From contig NZ_CP022121.1 in the NCBI RefSeq assembly GCF_002224645.1, positions 682,001-746,000 of the forward strand: 64,000 bases of DNA, read 5' to 3'. The notes under the pieces are model-generated. The model saw only the letters and a list, made by a program, of their open reading frames with translations, was not told the DNA's origin and did no database searches. Both the position numbers and the translations under genes were made by a program. This DNA is from Dehalobacterium formicoaceticum. GTDB lineage: Bacteria > Bacillota > Dehalobacteriia > Dehalobacteriales > Dehalobacteriaceae. Position 1 is the stretch's first letter, and the number at the start of each line of letters is the position of its first letter. Below are positions 8,394-19,618 of this stretch, one piece after another.

Positions 8394-9731
8394 ATGGAAC
8401 TCACTCAAATGCTGAAAATGGTCAGATTGACCGAGGATGAATTAATTGGAGGCTTCATAACACCAAAGAAAGGATATTATTACATCGTTCTCAATCGAAA
8501 GGATCAGAACGGTAAGCGCAAGCCTCTTTGGATTTCAACAGGGCTTTCTGCAATTGAGGAAAATGAAGCAGAAGCCGAAAGCAAATGCTTATCAACCAGA
8601 ATCCAATATTCGCTTGACCTGAAAAATGGTGTGACGGATAAGACGTTTGCGCATGAAGTGCCTGAAAAGAGCATTGCTCATGATGATTCCGATGAAAACC
8701 ATTCCGCAAATCCCTTGTTCGCGGATTTATTAAACGAATGGCTGGCATTCAGACACCCAGATAATATTGTGGTGGGGGAAGATTTTAATTTTGACAGAAC
8801 GATCAAGCTCAATACCTGGGCCGGATATGCAGACAACATAAAGCAAAACCTGTATCCGACATTCAAGGCTTATGGATGCACTGTCCAGGAAATTACGCCC
8901 GATCTGCTCAAGGGACATTACGCTTATCGGCTGAAACACGGCAAGAAGAAGGCTACAGTTGCCAAGGATTACACTGTTATCAACCAGGTATTGAATTATG
9001 CCGTCAGCAAAAAGATGATCAGTGTGAATCCAAACAGCGCAATCACCTTACACAAAATCGAGAAATATAATGCGGCTACGCTCAATGCTGAACAGATGCA
9101 GTATTATCTCGAATTTATTGTCGGAGATATTATTGAAATTCCTATATTGCTCGGCGGCTTTTATGGGATGCGACGCAGTGAATGTGTTGGCACCAGAGAA
9201 TCGCAATTTGATTTTCAGCACAAATTCTTTCGAGCTAATCACACTGTAACGACAGCAGTGATCAATAAGCAAAAGATATATATCCCTTCCGATAAGCTCA
9301 AAACGGATTTAAGTAACCGCACTTATCCCTTGATTCCTTATGTAGAGGAAAGAATAAAAGCAAAAATAGCTGAGAACAAGGAACTGAGGAAGCTTTGCGG
9401 CAGTTCATACAGCAACGAATGGCTTGGATATCTTTGCGTCCATCCTTTGGGGGAAATCATCGACCCGGGTTACATAACCAACAGGCACCGGGAGTTACTC
9501 AAGAAAGCTGGATTGCAGCATGTCAGGTTCCATGACCTTCGGCATTCGTGCGTAGGATTGATGATGGCCAATGAAGTGCCTATGGAGCGTATCAGAGATT
9601 GGGTTGGTCACAGCGACATCCGAACAACGGTCAATACCTATGGCCATCTGGAATACCAATCTAAGAAAAAAACGGCCAAGATCATTCAGAAATCTTTGCC
9701 GCTTAAAATGGCAGGGACTGCTAATCTTTAG
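8394..9731 (+). CDS. int: tyrosine-type site-specific integrase
   Basis: A 445-residue phage/ICE integrase with AAGGAGG before its ATG. The N-terminal ~110 residues are an arm-binding region, followed by a SAM-like core-binding domain (about 115-215) and the catalytic domain. The catalytic set is complete: R260 in GMRRSE, H380 and R383 in HDLRH, H406 in GHSD and nucleophile Y416 in TYGH. The stop is 18 bases from the CCA end of tRNA-Ser(CGA), the usual position of int beside its att site. It probably inserted the island that carries the BREX genes; the far att site lies outside the window. Confidence 0.93.
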   Translation: MELTQMLKMVRLTEDELIGGFITPKKGYYYIVLNRKDQNGKRKPLWISTGLSAIEENEAEAESKCLSTRIQYSLDLKNGVTDKTFAHEVPEKSIAHDDSDENHSANPLFADLLNEWLAFRHPDNIVVGEDFNFDRTIKLNTWAGYADNIKQNLYPTFKAYGCTVQEITPDLLKGHYAYRLKHGKKKATVAKDYTVINQVLNYAVSKKMISVNPNSAITLHKIEKYNAATLNAEQMQYYLEFIVGDIIEIPILLGGFYGMRRSECVGTRESQFDFQHKFFRANHTVTTAVINKQKIYIPSDKLKTDLSNRTYPLIPYVEERIKAKIAENKELRKLCGSSYSNEWLGYLCVHPLGEIIDPGYITNRHRELLKKAGLQHVRFHDLRHSCVGLMMANEVPMERIRDWVGHSDIRTTVNTYGHLEYQSKKKTAKIIQKSLPLKMAGTANL

Positions 9732-9748
9732 GATTAACAGTCCCATGA

Positions 9749-9838
9749 TGGCGGAGAGTCAGGGATTTGAACCCTGGGTACATTTACATGTACACTGGTT
9801 TTCGAGACCAGCTCCTTAAGCCGCTCGGACAACTCTCC
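9749..9838 (-). tRNA. tRNA-Ser (anticodon CGA)
   Basis: An intact class II tRNA on the minus strand: acceptor GGAGAGT/ACTCTCC, discriminator G, encoded CCA, anticodon loop CTCGAAA, a long variable arm and a T-arm with GGGTTCAAATCCC. It reads UCG codons. Its 3' end abuts the integrase gene, making it the probable attachment site of the island to the left. Confidence 0.93.
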
Positions 9839-9911
9839 GAATATAAACTTATTTAGTACCTCGGATAGAACTTGGATAGAACAGCTCAAAAAGCTGTCCT
9901 GATTCGAACTC

Positions 9912-10016
9912 CGAGGGTTTGGAAAACTGCATAAAATCAAGGTTTTCGGCTACATGGCTTCCACAAAGCTCCACACATTTCGAGAGTCGCACCTTCGACC
10001 ACTCGGACAACCCTCC
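9912..10016 (-). pseudogene. degenerate tRNA-Ser(CGA)-like copy 1
   Basis: On the minus strand, GGAGGGTTGTCCGAGTGGTC begins a tRNA-Ser 5' half. An anticodon loop CTCGAAA, a variable arm GGAGCTT...GAAGCC and a 3' acceptor strand AACCCTC pairing with GAGGGTT are recognisable. The anticodon stem is imperfect, and a GAAAAC/GTTTTC stem with a 14-base loop replaces the normal T-arm. It cannot be a standard tRNA; probably a scar of earlier integration at this locus. Confidence 0.55.
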
Positions 10017-10095
10017 AATATATCTCCAAACATCAGGTCTCAGAAATCCCTCGGAAAAAGGAGAGAACTGATGGAGAGAACAATGGGTATTCAAT

Positions 10096-10206
10096 TGTCA
10101 AATTGACTCATAAAAACGAGTCATATCAACGTTTTCGGAGTTTAGCTTACCACATATCGCTTTCGGTTTCGAGTCAGGCTCGTTATGACCACTTCGATAC
10201 GCCTCC
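10096..10206 (-). pseudogene. degenerate tRNA-Ser(CGA)-like copy 2
   Basis: Minus strand from 10206: GGAGGCGTATCGAAGTGGTC followed by ATAACGAGCC and a loop CTCGAAA, matching the 5' half of a tRNA-Ser. Downstream it shares CCGAAAAC-N-TTGAT and a GTTTT arm with copy 1, but no 3' acceptor strand can be found. It is decayed or rearranged. Confidence 0.5.
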
Positions 10207-10232
10207 ATATAAAATTATAACATTTTAAACTC

Positions 10233-10679
10233 TTATCTTCGTTGATTAAAAAACCGCTGTATCAGACTCTTACACGCCTCTTCCTGAATCCCACCGAAGA
10301 CCTCCAATTGATGATTAAACCTGGAAAAATGAGTAATATTCATTAATGTGCCGGCAGCTCCTGCCTTGCCGTCCCAAGCACCAAAAACTAATGTATCTAC
10401 TCTTGCCTGTACCAAAGCCCCGGCACACATGGGGCAAGGTTCCAAGGTGACATAGATGGTAGCGCCATTTAATCGCCAACTTTTCAGATATTGGGCTGCT
10501 TCTTGTATGGCCAAAATCTCAGCATGGGCAGTAGGATCTTGTCTTTCTTCTTTAAGATTATGAGCCCGGGCAATAATCCTGTCTTGATAAACAATAATAG
10601 CCCCGATAGGGACTTCTCCTTTATAATATGCTTTTTCAGCTTCCAACAATGCTTCTTTCATATAAAGAACATTTAACAT
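10233..10679 (-). CDS. tadA: tRNA-specific adenosine deaminase TadA
   Basis: A 148-residue cytidine-deaminase-fold enzyme that converts A34 to inosine in tRNA-Arg(ACG). The zinc and catalytic residues are present: H52-A-E54 and P81-C82-xx-C85 (HAE and PCPMC). The length is normal. It lies beside a tRNA-Arg(ACG) gene (10836-10912), its substrate. The ATG at 10679 is used; a second in-frame ATG six codons later is possible. It is monocistronic among tRNA genes. Confidence 0.95.
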   Translation of the reverse strand: MLNVLYMKEALLEAEKAYYKGEVPIGAIIVYQDRIIARAHNLKEERQDPTAHAEILAIQEAAQYLKSWRLNGATIYVTLEPCPMCAGALVQARVDTLVFGAWDGKAGAAGTLMNITHFSRFNHQLEVFGGIQEEACKSLIQRFFNQRR

Positions 10680-10706
10680 TTTTCACCATCAATATTTAAA
10701 ACAAAC

Positions 10707-10783
10707 TGGCGCGCCCGGGAGGACTCGAACCACCGGCACGCGGTTTAGGAAACCGCTGCTCTATCCGCCTGAGCTACGGGCGC
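10707..10783 (-). tRNA. tRNA-Arg (anticodon CCT)
   Basis: Cloverleaf on the minus strand: acceptor GCGCCCG/CGGGCGC, anticodon loop TTCCTAA, T-loop with GGTTCGAGTCC, discriminator G and encoded CCA. It reads AGG. Confidence 0.95.
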
Positions 10784-10835
10784 ATTTTAATTAAAATCGG
10801 CTTACGCCAGATGAAGGACGAAAGCCTAAATGAAA

Positions 10836-10912
10836 TGGTGCGCCCGGCGAGATTCGAACTCACGACCTTTTGATTCGTAGTCAAACACTCTATCCAGCTG
10901 AGCTACGGGCGC
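10836..10912 (-). tRNA. tRNA-Arg (anticodon ACG)
   Basis: Acceptor GCGCCCG/CGGGCGC, anticodon loop CTACGAA, T-arm with GAGTTCGAATCTC, discriminator A and encoded CCA. A34 is the substrate of TadA, encoded just downstream on the same strand. Confidence 0.96.
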
Positions 10913-10917
10913 ATATA

Positions 10918-11012
10918 TGGCGGAGAGAGCGGGATTCGAACCCGCGATACAGGTTTTGGCCCGTATACTCGCTTAGCAGGCGAGCGCCTTCGGCCAACTC
11001 GGCCATCTCTCC
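10918..11012 (-). tRNA. tRNA-Ser (anticodon GCT)
   Basis: Class II tRNA with acceptor GGAGAGA/TCTCTCC, anticodon loop CTGCTAA, a long variable arm, T-arm GGGTTCGAATCCC and encoded CCA. It reads AGC and AGT. Confidence 0.96.
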
Positions 11013-11178
11013 GGATCAAGAGGCAAGATTTAAGATGTCAAAAGCAATAATCTTTCACCTGATAATGTACATCTTAATAACTGCCATCTATATCAATTTA
11101 TAAAAACTACTCGTCTAATCTTACTTTGATTTTTGCCTTCCCAGTCTTCTTGCTTTCAATTCCCTTGCATCTTGTATA

Positions 11179-11268
11179 TGGCGGAGAGGGTGGGATTCGA
11201 ACCCACGGAACCCTTGCAGGTTCAACGGTTTTCAAGACCGCCTCCTTAAACCGCTCAGACACCCCTCC
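11179..11268 (-). tRNA. tRNA-Ser (anticodon TGA)
   Basis: Class II tRNA with acceptor GGAGGGG/CCTCTCC (one G-U pair), anticodon loop CTTGAAA, a long variable arm, T-arm GGGTTCGAATCCC and encoded CCA. It reads UCA and related codons. Confidence 0.95.
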
Positions 11269-11375
11269 ACGCCGAGAAAACCCGGACAAAGGGCACATTT
11301 TATACTATAACATAGTGATTTTTCATTGTCAATTAAAGTAATTCCTAAAACAGCCTGTCTAATCAATAAACCTTA

Positions 11376-11452
11376 TGGCGCGCCCAGCAGGATTCGAACC
11401 TGCGACCTCCAGATTCGAAGTCTGTCACTCTATCCAGCTGAGCTATGGGCGC
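11376..11452 (-). tRNA. tRNA-Arg (anticodon TCG)
   Basis: Acceptor GCGCCCA/TGGGCGC, anticodon loop CTTCGAA, T-arm with CAGGTTCGAATCCTG, discriminator G and encoded CCA. It would read CGA and CGG. Confidence 0.95.
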
Positions 11453-11525
11453 GCATCAATAGCTTAGTTATAATAACACATTACAATCTTCCCGTCAATA
11501 TCATCTGATCCAGAAAAATTTAAAT

Positions 11526-12797
11526 TTATTTGATCACCGTAAGTCCACCCATATATTTCTGTAAAACTTCAGGAATTAAGACGCTTCCGTCCTCCTGCTG
11601 ATAATTCTCTAAAACTGCCGCTACTGTTCTTCCCACAGCCACCCCGGATCCATTAAGGGTATGGACAAATTCCGGTTTGCTTTTCACATCCCGACGGAAA
11701 CGGATATTGGCACGGCGAGCCTGGTAATCCTCAAAATTACTGCATGAAGAGATCTCACGATAACAATTAAAGCTGGGCAGCCATACCTCCAGATCATAAG
11801 TCTTAGCCGAAGAGAAACCTAAATCCCCTGTAGATAGGGTTACAACTCGATAAGAAAGTCCTAAGGATTTGAGAATCTCCTCTGCATCATTAGTAAGTTT
11901 CTCTAATTCCTCGTATGAGCTTTCCGGCTGAGAGAATTTTACCAATTCTACTTTATTAAATTGATGCTGCCGAATTAAACCCCGAGTATCCCGACCTGCT
12001 GCCCCGGCCTCAGCCCGGAAACACGCACTATAGGCACAATGGAAAATGGGTAAATTTGCTCCATCCAATATTTCTTCCCGATATAAATTTGTGACCGGTA
12101 CTTCAGCGGTAGGAATTAAAAAATATTCTGTTTTTTCAATTTTAAAAGCTTCTTCCTCAAATTTAGGCAATTGACCTGTTCCAATCATACTATCCCGGTT
12201 CACCATAAAAGGAGGAAAAACTTCTGTATATTGATGCTTTTCCGTATGTAAATCAAGAAAGAAATTTATCAAGGCTCTTTCTAAACGGGCCCCTGCCCCT
12301 TTATAAAAGGTAAATCTGGCTCCGGTAACCTTAGAACCCCTTTCAAAATCCAAAATACCCAGTTTCTCACCGATCTCCCAATGAGCTTTCGGTTCAAAAT
12401 CAAATTTTGGCACATCGCCCCATTTCCTGACTTCCAGATTATCATCTTCCGATAAGCCGACAGGAACCGATTCATGGGGAATATTAGGAATAGTAAGGAG
12501 CTCCTTTTGAATTCCTGCTTCTAATTCTCTTAAGCGATCATCCATTCCTTTGATCTCTTCTCCTAATTGACGCATTTCCGCTACTTTTTCTTCGGCAGAT
12601 GAACCGGATTTTTTAGCCTTGCCTATTTCCTGGGAAACTGCATTTCTTTCTGCCTTCATTTGTTCCACTTTCACTAATAGTTCCCGACGTTCTTCATCCA
12701 TATTTAGAAATAAATCTAGATTTATTTTCCCGCCTCTGTTTATTAAGGCTTGTTCCACCTTTTCCGGATTACTTCGGACAAATTTTAAATCTAACAA
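11526..12797 (-). CDS. serS: seryl-tRNA synthetase
   Basis: A 423-residue class II synthetase that charges tRNA-Ser and also tRNA-Sec. The N-terminal coiled-coil arm covers about residues 30-105 and grips the long variable arm. Motif 2 is visible around [20 protein letters not shown] and motif 3 around [18 protein letters not shown]. The length is normal. It sits directly upstream of a Ser/Arg tRNA cluster. No T-box leader was seen in the ~120 bases upstream. Downstream of the PdxT-like gene as in many Firmicutes (pdxS-pdxT-serS). Confidence 0.97.
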   Translation of the reverse strand: MLDLKFVRSNPEKVEQALINRGGKINLDLFLNMDEERRELLVKVEQMKAERNAVSQEIGKAKKSGSSAEEKVAEMRQLGEEIKGMDDRLRELEAGIQKELLTIPNIPHESVPVGLSEDDNLEVRKWGDVPKFDFEPKAHWEIGEKLGILDFERGSKVTGARFTFYKGAGARLERALINFFLDLHTEKHQYTEVFPPFMVNRDSMIGTGQLPKFEEEAFKIEKTEYFLIPTAEVPVTNLYREEILDGANLPIFHCAYSACFRAEAGAAGRDTRGLIRQHQFNKVELVKFSQPESSYEELEKLTNDAEEILKSLGLSYRVVTLSTGDLGFSSAKTYDLEVWLPSFNCYREISSCSNFEDYQARRANIRFRRDVKSKPEFVHTLNGSGVAVGRTVAAVLENYQQEDGSVLIPEVLQKYMGGLTVIK

Positions 12798-12871
12798 AAT
12801 AAACTGCCTCCCTTTCCTTGCTCCCTTTTATATACTTTTCCCATATATTGAAATTTTATTGCTTTTATTGT

Positions 12872-12910
12872 AAAAAACAAGCTTCTGCTCTCCAAGAGCA
12901 AAAGCTTAGT
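12872..12910 (-). terminator. intrinsic terminator of the PdxT-like gene
   Basis: Read on the minus strand, AAGCTTTTGCTCT pairs with AGAGCAGAAGCTT around TGG and is followed by GTTTTTT, just after the stop at 12919. Confidence 0.88.
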
Positions 12911-12918
12911 TAATTTCT

Positions 12919-13497
12919 TTATCCCTTAGCATCCTCAATCATTTGCTTAAAATAAAGATACACTCTTAAATCATCTGTTAATTCAGGATGAAAAGATGCG
13001 CCTAAGATATTGCCCTGACGTACCATTACAATTTTTTCCTGATACATAGCTAAAATACCTACATTTGGTTGAATAGATCTTATATATGGTGCCCCAATAA
13101 ATATCCCGGGAAAAGGAGCTTTTCCCAATACATCAATCTTCAAAGGAACCTCAAAGCTCTCTTTTATAAGATGAAAACCATCTTTTTCTACCTTGATTTC
13201 TAAAAGTCTGAGATATAAACCATCCTCCTGCTTCATTTCCCGGGCTAGCACCATCATGCCTTGACTAATTCCAAAAATCGGCATCCCCTGATAGACTTTA
13301 CCTTTGATTGCTTGATGCAGTTGATCTCGATCTTTCCATGCATGCCCCATGATTCTATCATCATCAGCAAGGATGAAACCATCGATATCATTTAAGTCTT
13401 GAGCGTTAATAATCAAAACCCCATCTATACCGCATTGAGCCAACATTCTTTGATGGTTTTTAAATTCTTTTTTAGTTGTTAATACCCCCACACGCAT
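12919..13497 (-). CDS. PdxT-like class I glutamine amidotransferase lacking the catalytic cysteine
   Basis: A 192-residue relative of PdxT, the glutaminase that feeds ammonia to the PLP synthase PdxS. It keeps the family frame (MRVGVLTTKKEF start, GASFHPELTDD with His and Glu of the triad), but the nucleophile motif GTCAG reads GISQG, with Ser at the Cys position, and the usual GGES loop reads ADDD. The enzyme should therefore not hydrolyse glutamine by the normal route. The partner gene pdxS is absent from this locus although the order gyrA - pdxT - serS is kept. I used the ATG at 13497, matching the family start; the frame is open 17 codons further. Probably a relic or a repurposed binding protein. 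Confidence 0.75.
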   Translation of the reverse strand: MRVGVLTTKKEFKNHQRMLAQCGIDGVLIINAQDLNDIDGFILADDDRIMGHAWKDRDQLHQAIKGKVYQGMPIFGISQGMMVLAREMKQEDGLYLRLLEIKVEKDGFHLIKESFEVPLKIDVLGKAPFPGIFIGAPYIRSIQPNVGILAMYQEKIVMVRQGNILGASFHPELTDDLRVYLYFKQMIEDAKG

Positions 13498-13597
13498 AAT
13501 ATTTAAAAAATCGCTCCTTCTAAATAAATCTAAGGAAAATATCAACAACCTATGATATATGAAACTATCTTATTATATTTTACCTGAAAAAACAATA

Positions 13598-16039
13598 CTA
13601 CACTTCATCATCCTTGGATACAACTTTTGCTACCGCGACCACCTTATCATCGGAATTGAGTTTCATCAGGGTTACACCCTGGGTATTGCGGCCTAAAACA
13701 GATGTGTCTGACACATTGATGCGAATCAGCGTTCCTTCTTTCGTGATCATCATTAATTCATCCCCTGGTTTCACGACTTTTATCGCCGTTAAAGGACCTG
13801 TTTTCGCCGTTTCTTTAATGGTTAAAGCCCCCTTGCCTCCACGGCTTTGTTTACTATATTCGTTCAAAGGTGTTCTTTTGCCAAAACCATTTTCTGAAAT
13901 GACCATCAGTTCACCGCCCTCGGTCACTGCATCCATACTGACCACCCAATCGTTTTTACCTAATTGAATCCCTTTAACCCCTCGGGTGGTCCGGCCTTGG
14001 CTGCGTACCTCTTCCTCAGAAAAAAGAATCGCTTTGCCATTTCTGGTACCTAAAATAATTTCTTCTGTACCATCCGTTAATTTTACACCGATTAATTCAT
14101 CATTTTCATCTAAATGTATGGCAATTAAACCATCTTTGCGTGCCGAATCATATTCCTTCAAGACGCTCTTTTTAACAATCCCTTGACGGGTTGCCATAAA
14201 TAAGAATAAGTCTTCACTATACTCTTTTACAGGAATGACTGTGTTAACTGTCTCTTCGCCGGAAAGATAAAGGAGATTGACCAAGGCTGTACCCTTAGCT
14301 GTTCTACCTGCTTCGGGAATTTCATGCACTTTTAAGCGATATACCTTACCTTTATTCGTGAACACCATCAAATAATGATGCGTCGTCGTAATAAATAAAT
14401 GCTCCACGAAATCTTCTTCTTTAGTGGTCATGGCAGTTATTCCACGGCCGCCTCTCTTTTGATTGCGATAGACATTCGTATTTAAACGTTTAATATAACC
14501 GTTATTGGTAATGGTAATTACCATATCTTCTTCAGCAATGAGGTCTTCCTCGTCTAATTCACTATCATCACGAACTATTTGTGTTCGTCTGGGATCAGCA
14601 TATTTTTCTTTCATCACGAGAATTTCTTCCCGAATAATATGTAATACCATTTTTTCATTTCTTAATACTTCCGTCAAATAAGAAATCGTTTTAATTAACT
14701 CCCGATATTCATCATCCAGTTTTTCTCGTTCCAATCCGGTGAGTGCACGCAAACGCATTTCCAAAATAGCCTGTGCTTGTTTTTCACTGAGGCTGAATTT
14801 CGTCATCAATTGTTCCCGGGCTACGTCTGTTGTTTTTGATTCTCGAATCGTCTTAATGACTTCTTCAATGTGATCTAAGGCAATTTTTAATCCTTCCAAA
14901 ATATGAGCCCGTGCTTCAGCTTTTGCCAATTCAAAGCGGGTTCGGCGTACGATTACATCTTTTTGATGTTCCAGGTAATGGATCAGCACTTGTTTTAAAT
15001 TTAAGATCTTGGGCTGACCATCCACCAAAGCCAAAGTAATAACACCAAAGTTCTCCTGAAGCTGGGTATGTTTGTATAATTGATTTAAAATAACACGTCC
15101 ATTGACATCTTTACGTAATTCAATGACAATACGCATGCCTGTACGATCCGATTCATCTCTTAAATCCGTAATACCATCAATTCTTTTATCTTTCACCAGA
15201 TCAGCAATTTTTTCAATCAATCTGGCCTTATTAACCTGGTAAGGAATTTCATTGACAATAATACGCTGCTTACCGTTGGACATTTGTTCTATATCCACTT
15301 TAGCCCGCATTTTTATGGAACCACGACCTGTAGTATAAGCGGATTTAATTCCTTCCCGTCCCATAATTAAAGCTCCTGTAGGAAAATCAGGGCCCTTGAT
15401 CATGGTCATGAGCTGAGATATTTCTATATCCGGATCATCTATCAGTCCTACCACCCCGTCAATGACTTCTCCAATATTATGGGGCGGGATATTCGTTGCC
15501 ATACCCACCGCAATCCCGGAGGAACCGTTCACCAATAAATTAGGCACACGGGCAGGGAGCACGGCAGGTTCTTCTTCTGAAGCATCATAATTAGGTATAA
15601 AATCAACGGTATCTTTTTGAATGTCCGTCATCATTTCTACCGCGTATTTAGATAAACGCACCTCAGTATATCGCATCGCTGCAGCAGAATCACCGTCTAC
15701 GGAACCAAAATTTCCGTGGCCGTCAATTAAAAGATAACGAATGGAAAAATCCTGAGCCAGCCTGACCACAGCATCATAAACAGAAGAATCACCGTGGGGA
15801 TGATATTTACCCAACACATCCCCTACAATACGTGCTGATTTTTTATGAGGCTTATCTGGGGTAACGCCTCGCTCATACATAGAATAAAGGATCCTGCGAT
15901 GCACCGGCTTTAAGCCATCCCGTACATCGGGCAAAGCACGACCTACAATAACACTCATTGCATAATCGATATATGATTTCTCCATTTCATCTTCTATGGC
16001 CAAGGGAACGATTTTCCCGTGGGTAAAAGTTGAGTCCAT
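13598..16039 (-). CDS. gyrA: DNA gyrase subunit A
   Basis: An 813-residue type II topoisomerase subunit that cuts and rejoins DNA during negative supercoiling. The catalytic Tyr is Y124 in AAMRYTE. The quinolone-resistance region reads [11 protein letters not shown] with the susceptible Ser and Asp unaltered. The C-terminal half carries the beta-pinwheel repeats with a GyrA-box-like QRGGRG near residue 530. The length and the gyrB-gyrA order are normal. Confidence 0.98.
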   Translation of the reverse strand: MDSTFTHGKIVPLAIEDEMEKSYIDYAMSVIVGRALPDVRDGLKPVHRRILYSMYERGVTPDKPHKKSARIVGDVLGKYHPHGDSSVYDAVVRLAQDFSIRYLLIDGHGNFGSVDGDSAAAMRYTEVRLSKYAVEMMTDIQKDTVDFIPNYDASEEEPAVLPARVPNLLVNGSSGIAVGMATNIPPHNIGEVIDGVVGLIDDPDIEISQLMTMIKGPDFPTGALIMGREGIKSAYTTGRGSIKMRAKVDIEQMSNGKQRIIVNEIPYQVNKARLIEKIADLVKDKRIDGITDLRDESDRTGMRIVIELRKDVNGRVILNQLYKHTQLQENFGVITLALVDGQPKILNLKQVLIHYLEHQKDVIVRRTRFELAKAEARAHILEGLKIALDHIEEVIKTIRESKTTDVAREQLMTKFSLSEKQAQAILEMRLRALTGLEREKLDDEYRELIKTISYLTEVLRNEKMVLHIIREEILVMKEKYADPRRTQIVRDDSELDEEDLIAEEDMVITITNNGYIKRLNTNVYRNQKRGGRGITAMTTKEEDFVEHLFITTTHHYLMVFTNKGKVYRLKVHEIPEAGRTAKGTALVNLLYLSGEETVNTVIPVKEYSEDLFLFMATRQGIVKKSVLKEYDSARKDGLIAIHLDENDELIGVKLTDGTEEIILGTRNGKAILFSEEEVRSQGRTTRGVKGIQLGKNDWVVSMDAVTEGGELMVISENGFGKRTPLNEYSKQSRGGKGALTIKETAKTGPLTAIKVVKPGDELMMITKEGTLIRINVSDTSVLGRNTQGVTLMKLNSDDKVVAVAKVVSKDDEV

Positions 16040-16138
16040 GATTACACCTCGATCTCATTCGCATATAATTACAAAAATTATCTGATAATCTAATTTCATA
16101 TTTGTTTTGTTTTATCAATCTTGATTTATCCTGCCGAC

Positions 16139-18097
<1,959 letters not shown>

Positions 18098-18204
18098 TTA
18101 ATTATATATGAAAAAAAATAATACAACAAGCAGGTCTTCTTCTATTATACATCATTTTCCATTTTTTAAACCCTGATCTATGCATCTTCGTTGATTCATG
18201 ACGA

Positions 18205-18456
18205 TTAATAAAGAAATTTTTTGATTCTTTTTTCAATAGTACTTGGGGCTATAGATGAAAAATATGTTTTTTTCTCTGTGACAATGATAGTATTCGTTTC
18301 CTCATCATTATCATTATTTTCATCGTTCCATTTTTGCTGGCCAAGGCTTTCCAAAAAACCTTGGGACAAAGATGAATCTTTTACCTTTAGATAATCTAAA
18401 ATCATAATGATTTCTTTACTGTTCACCATAATGTTTTTTCCTATATGTATAAACAT
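18205..18456 (-). CDS. remB: RemB/YaaB-like extracellular matrix regulator (DUF370)
   Basis: An 83-residue protein between recF and gyrB, the position of yaaB/remB in Bacillus. The start MFIHIGKNIMVNSKEIIMILDY matches DUF370, a small DNA-binding family acting on biofilm matrix and osmoprotection genes in B. subtilis. The central part is unusually acidic and Asn-rich (WNDENNDNDEETN). It is 9 bases after the recF stop, so translated from the same mRNA. Its target here is unknown. Confidence 0.85.
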   Translation of the reverse strand: MFIHIGKNIMVNSKEIIMILDYLKVKDSSLSQGFLESLGQQKWNDENNDNDEETNTIIVTEKKTYFSSIAPSTIEKRIKKFLY

Positions 18457-18465
18457 TTTTCTCCC

Positions 18466-19587
18466 CTAATTTTTTTTATTTTCAATTTTTCCCCGTGAGA
18501 TCTGAATTATATTGCCTTCTTTTTGTTTAAAATCAAAATCCGTGGTAGTAATAAAAGTTTGTACCTTATTACCGATATACTGCATTAAATGATTTTTCCT
18601 GTTCTGATCCAATTCCGACATCACGTCGTCTAATAATAAAACTGGATATTCTCCTATTTCTGATTTTACTAATTCCAATTCTGCAATTTTCAAGGATAAG
18701 GCAGCTGTTCTTTGTTGTCCCTGAGAAGCGAATTTTCGTGCATCAATACCATTAATCATAATTTTTAAATCATCTCGATGAGGACCAAAAAGGGTGATCC
18801 CCCGCTGGTTTTCCAAGACAAGATTATTATCTAATTGAGAAAAAAATATATTTTTAATTTTGTCAAGAGAGGCTGTTTTAAGATTTTCTTCTCCCTTTAA
18901 TTCCAAACTATGATAGTCTAAATCCAACTCTTCTGCTCCATTGGTTATCTTACGATGAGTCAATCTTGCCAAAGGAGTCAGCTTTTGTAAGACCTCAAAT
19001 CTTTTTTTTATGATCATGCTCCCCTGGTTAACCAATTGCTGGCTCCAAACAGGTAAAAGTTCTAATTTATTTTTACTTCCCCTTATTTCCTTCAATAAAT
19101 TATTCCGTTGACCTAAAATTCTTTGATACTGAATTAAAGAATAATAATAAGATGGAAATAATTGAATCATTTCTTGATCCAAATATCTTCTCCGTGCCGA
19201 TGGTCCGTTTTTAATAATATTTAGATCTTCAGGAGAAAAAAGAACACTATTAAAAACTCCCAGCACATCTTTGATCTTTTTTCTTTGGCTGCCATTTACC
19301 TTTAAAATCTTCTTATTTTCTTCATGATAGCCTGCTGACAAAAGATATTCCCCATTATTTCTTAGAATCTTTCCTTCCAGAAAAAAATATGGTTGACCCC
19401 ATTTAATCATTTCCCGATCTTTAGCGTTTCTGAAAGAGGAAAAAATGCTCAGATAATGAATGGCTTCCAAAAGATTAGATTTTCCCTGGGCATTCATGCC
19501 CATCAAGATATTAACATGGGGATGAAATTCAATCTTTTCTTCATCATAATTGCGGAAATTTTTTAAAAACAAAGATAAAATATGCAA
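18466..19587 (-). CDS. recF: DNA replication and repair protein RecF
   Basis: A 373-residue SMC-like ATPase that helps load RecA at gaps. Walker A GMNAQGKS is at residues 30-37 and the signature and Walker B region LLLDDVMSELD lies near residue 320. It follows dnaN after 31 bases; the small S4-domain gene (yaaA/rlbA) often found between them is absent. Normal length. Confidence 0.97.
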   Translation of the reverse strand: MHILSLFLKNFRNYDEEKIEFHPHVNILMGMNAQGKSNLLEAIHYLSIFSSFRNAKDREMIKWGQPYFFLEGKILRNNGEYLLSAGYHEENKKILKVNGSQRKKIKDVLGVFNSVLFSPEDLNIIKNGPSARRRYLDQEMIQLFPSYYYSLIQYQRILGQRNNLLKEIRGSKNKLELLPVWSQQLVNQGSMIIKKRFEVLQKLTPLARLTHRKITNGAEELDLDYHSLELKGEENLKTASLDKIKNIFFSQLDNNLVLENQRGITLFGPHRDDLKIMINGIDARKFASQGQQRTAALSLKIAELELVKSEIGEYPVLLLDDVMSELDQNRKNHLMQYIGNKVQTFITTTDFDFKQKEGNIIQISRGKIENKKN

Positions 19588-19618
19588 AAAAGAACACTTC
19601 GCTTTATATTTTTTTCAT

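Noticed and set aside
12798-12918. T-box leader before serS
   Set aside because: The gap holds mainly the terminator of the upstream gene; no T-box sequence or specifier loop is visible.
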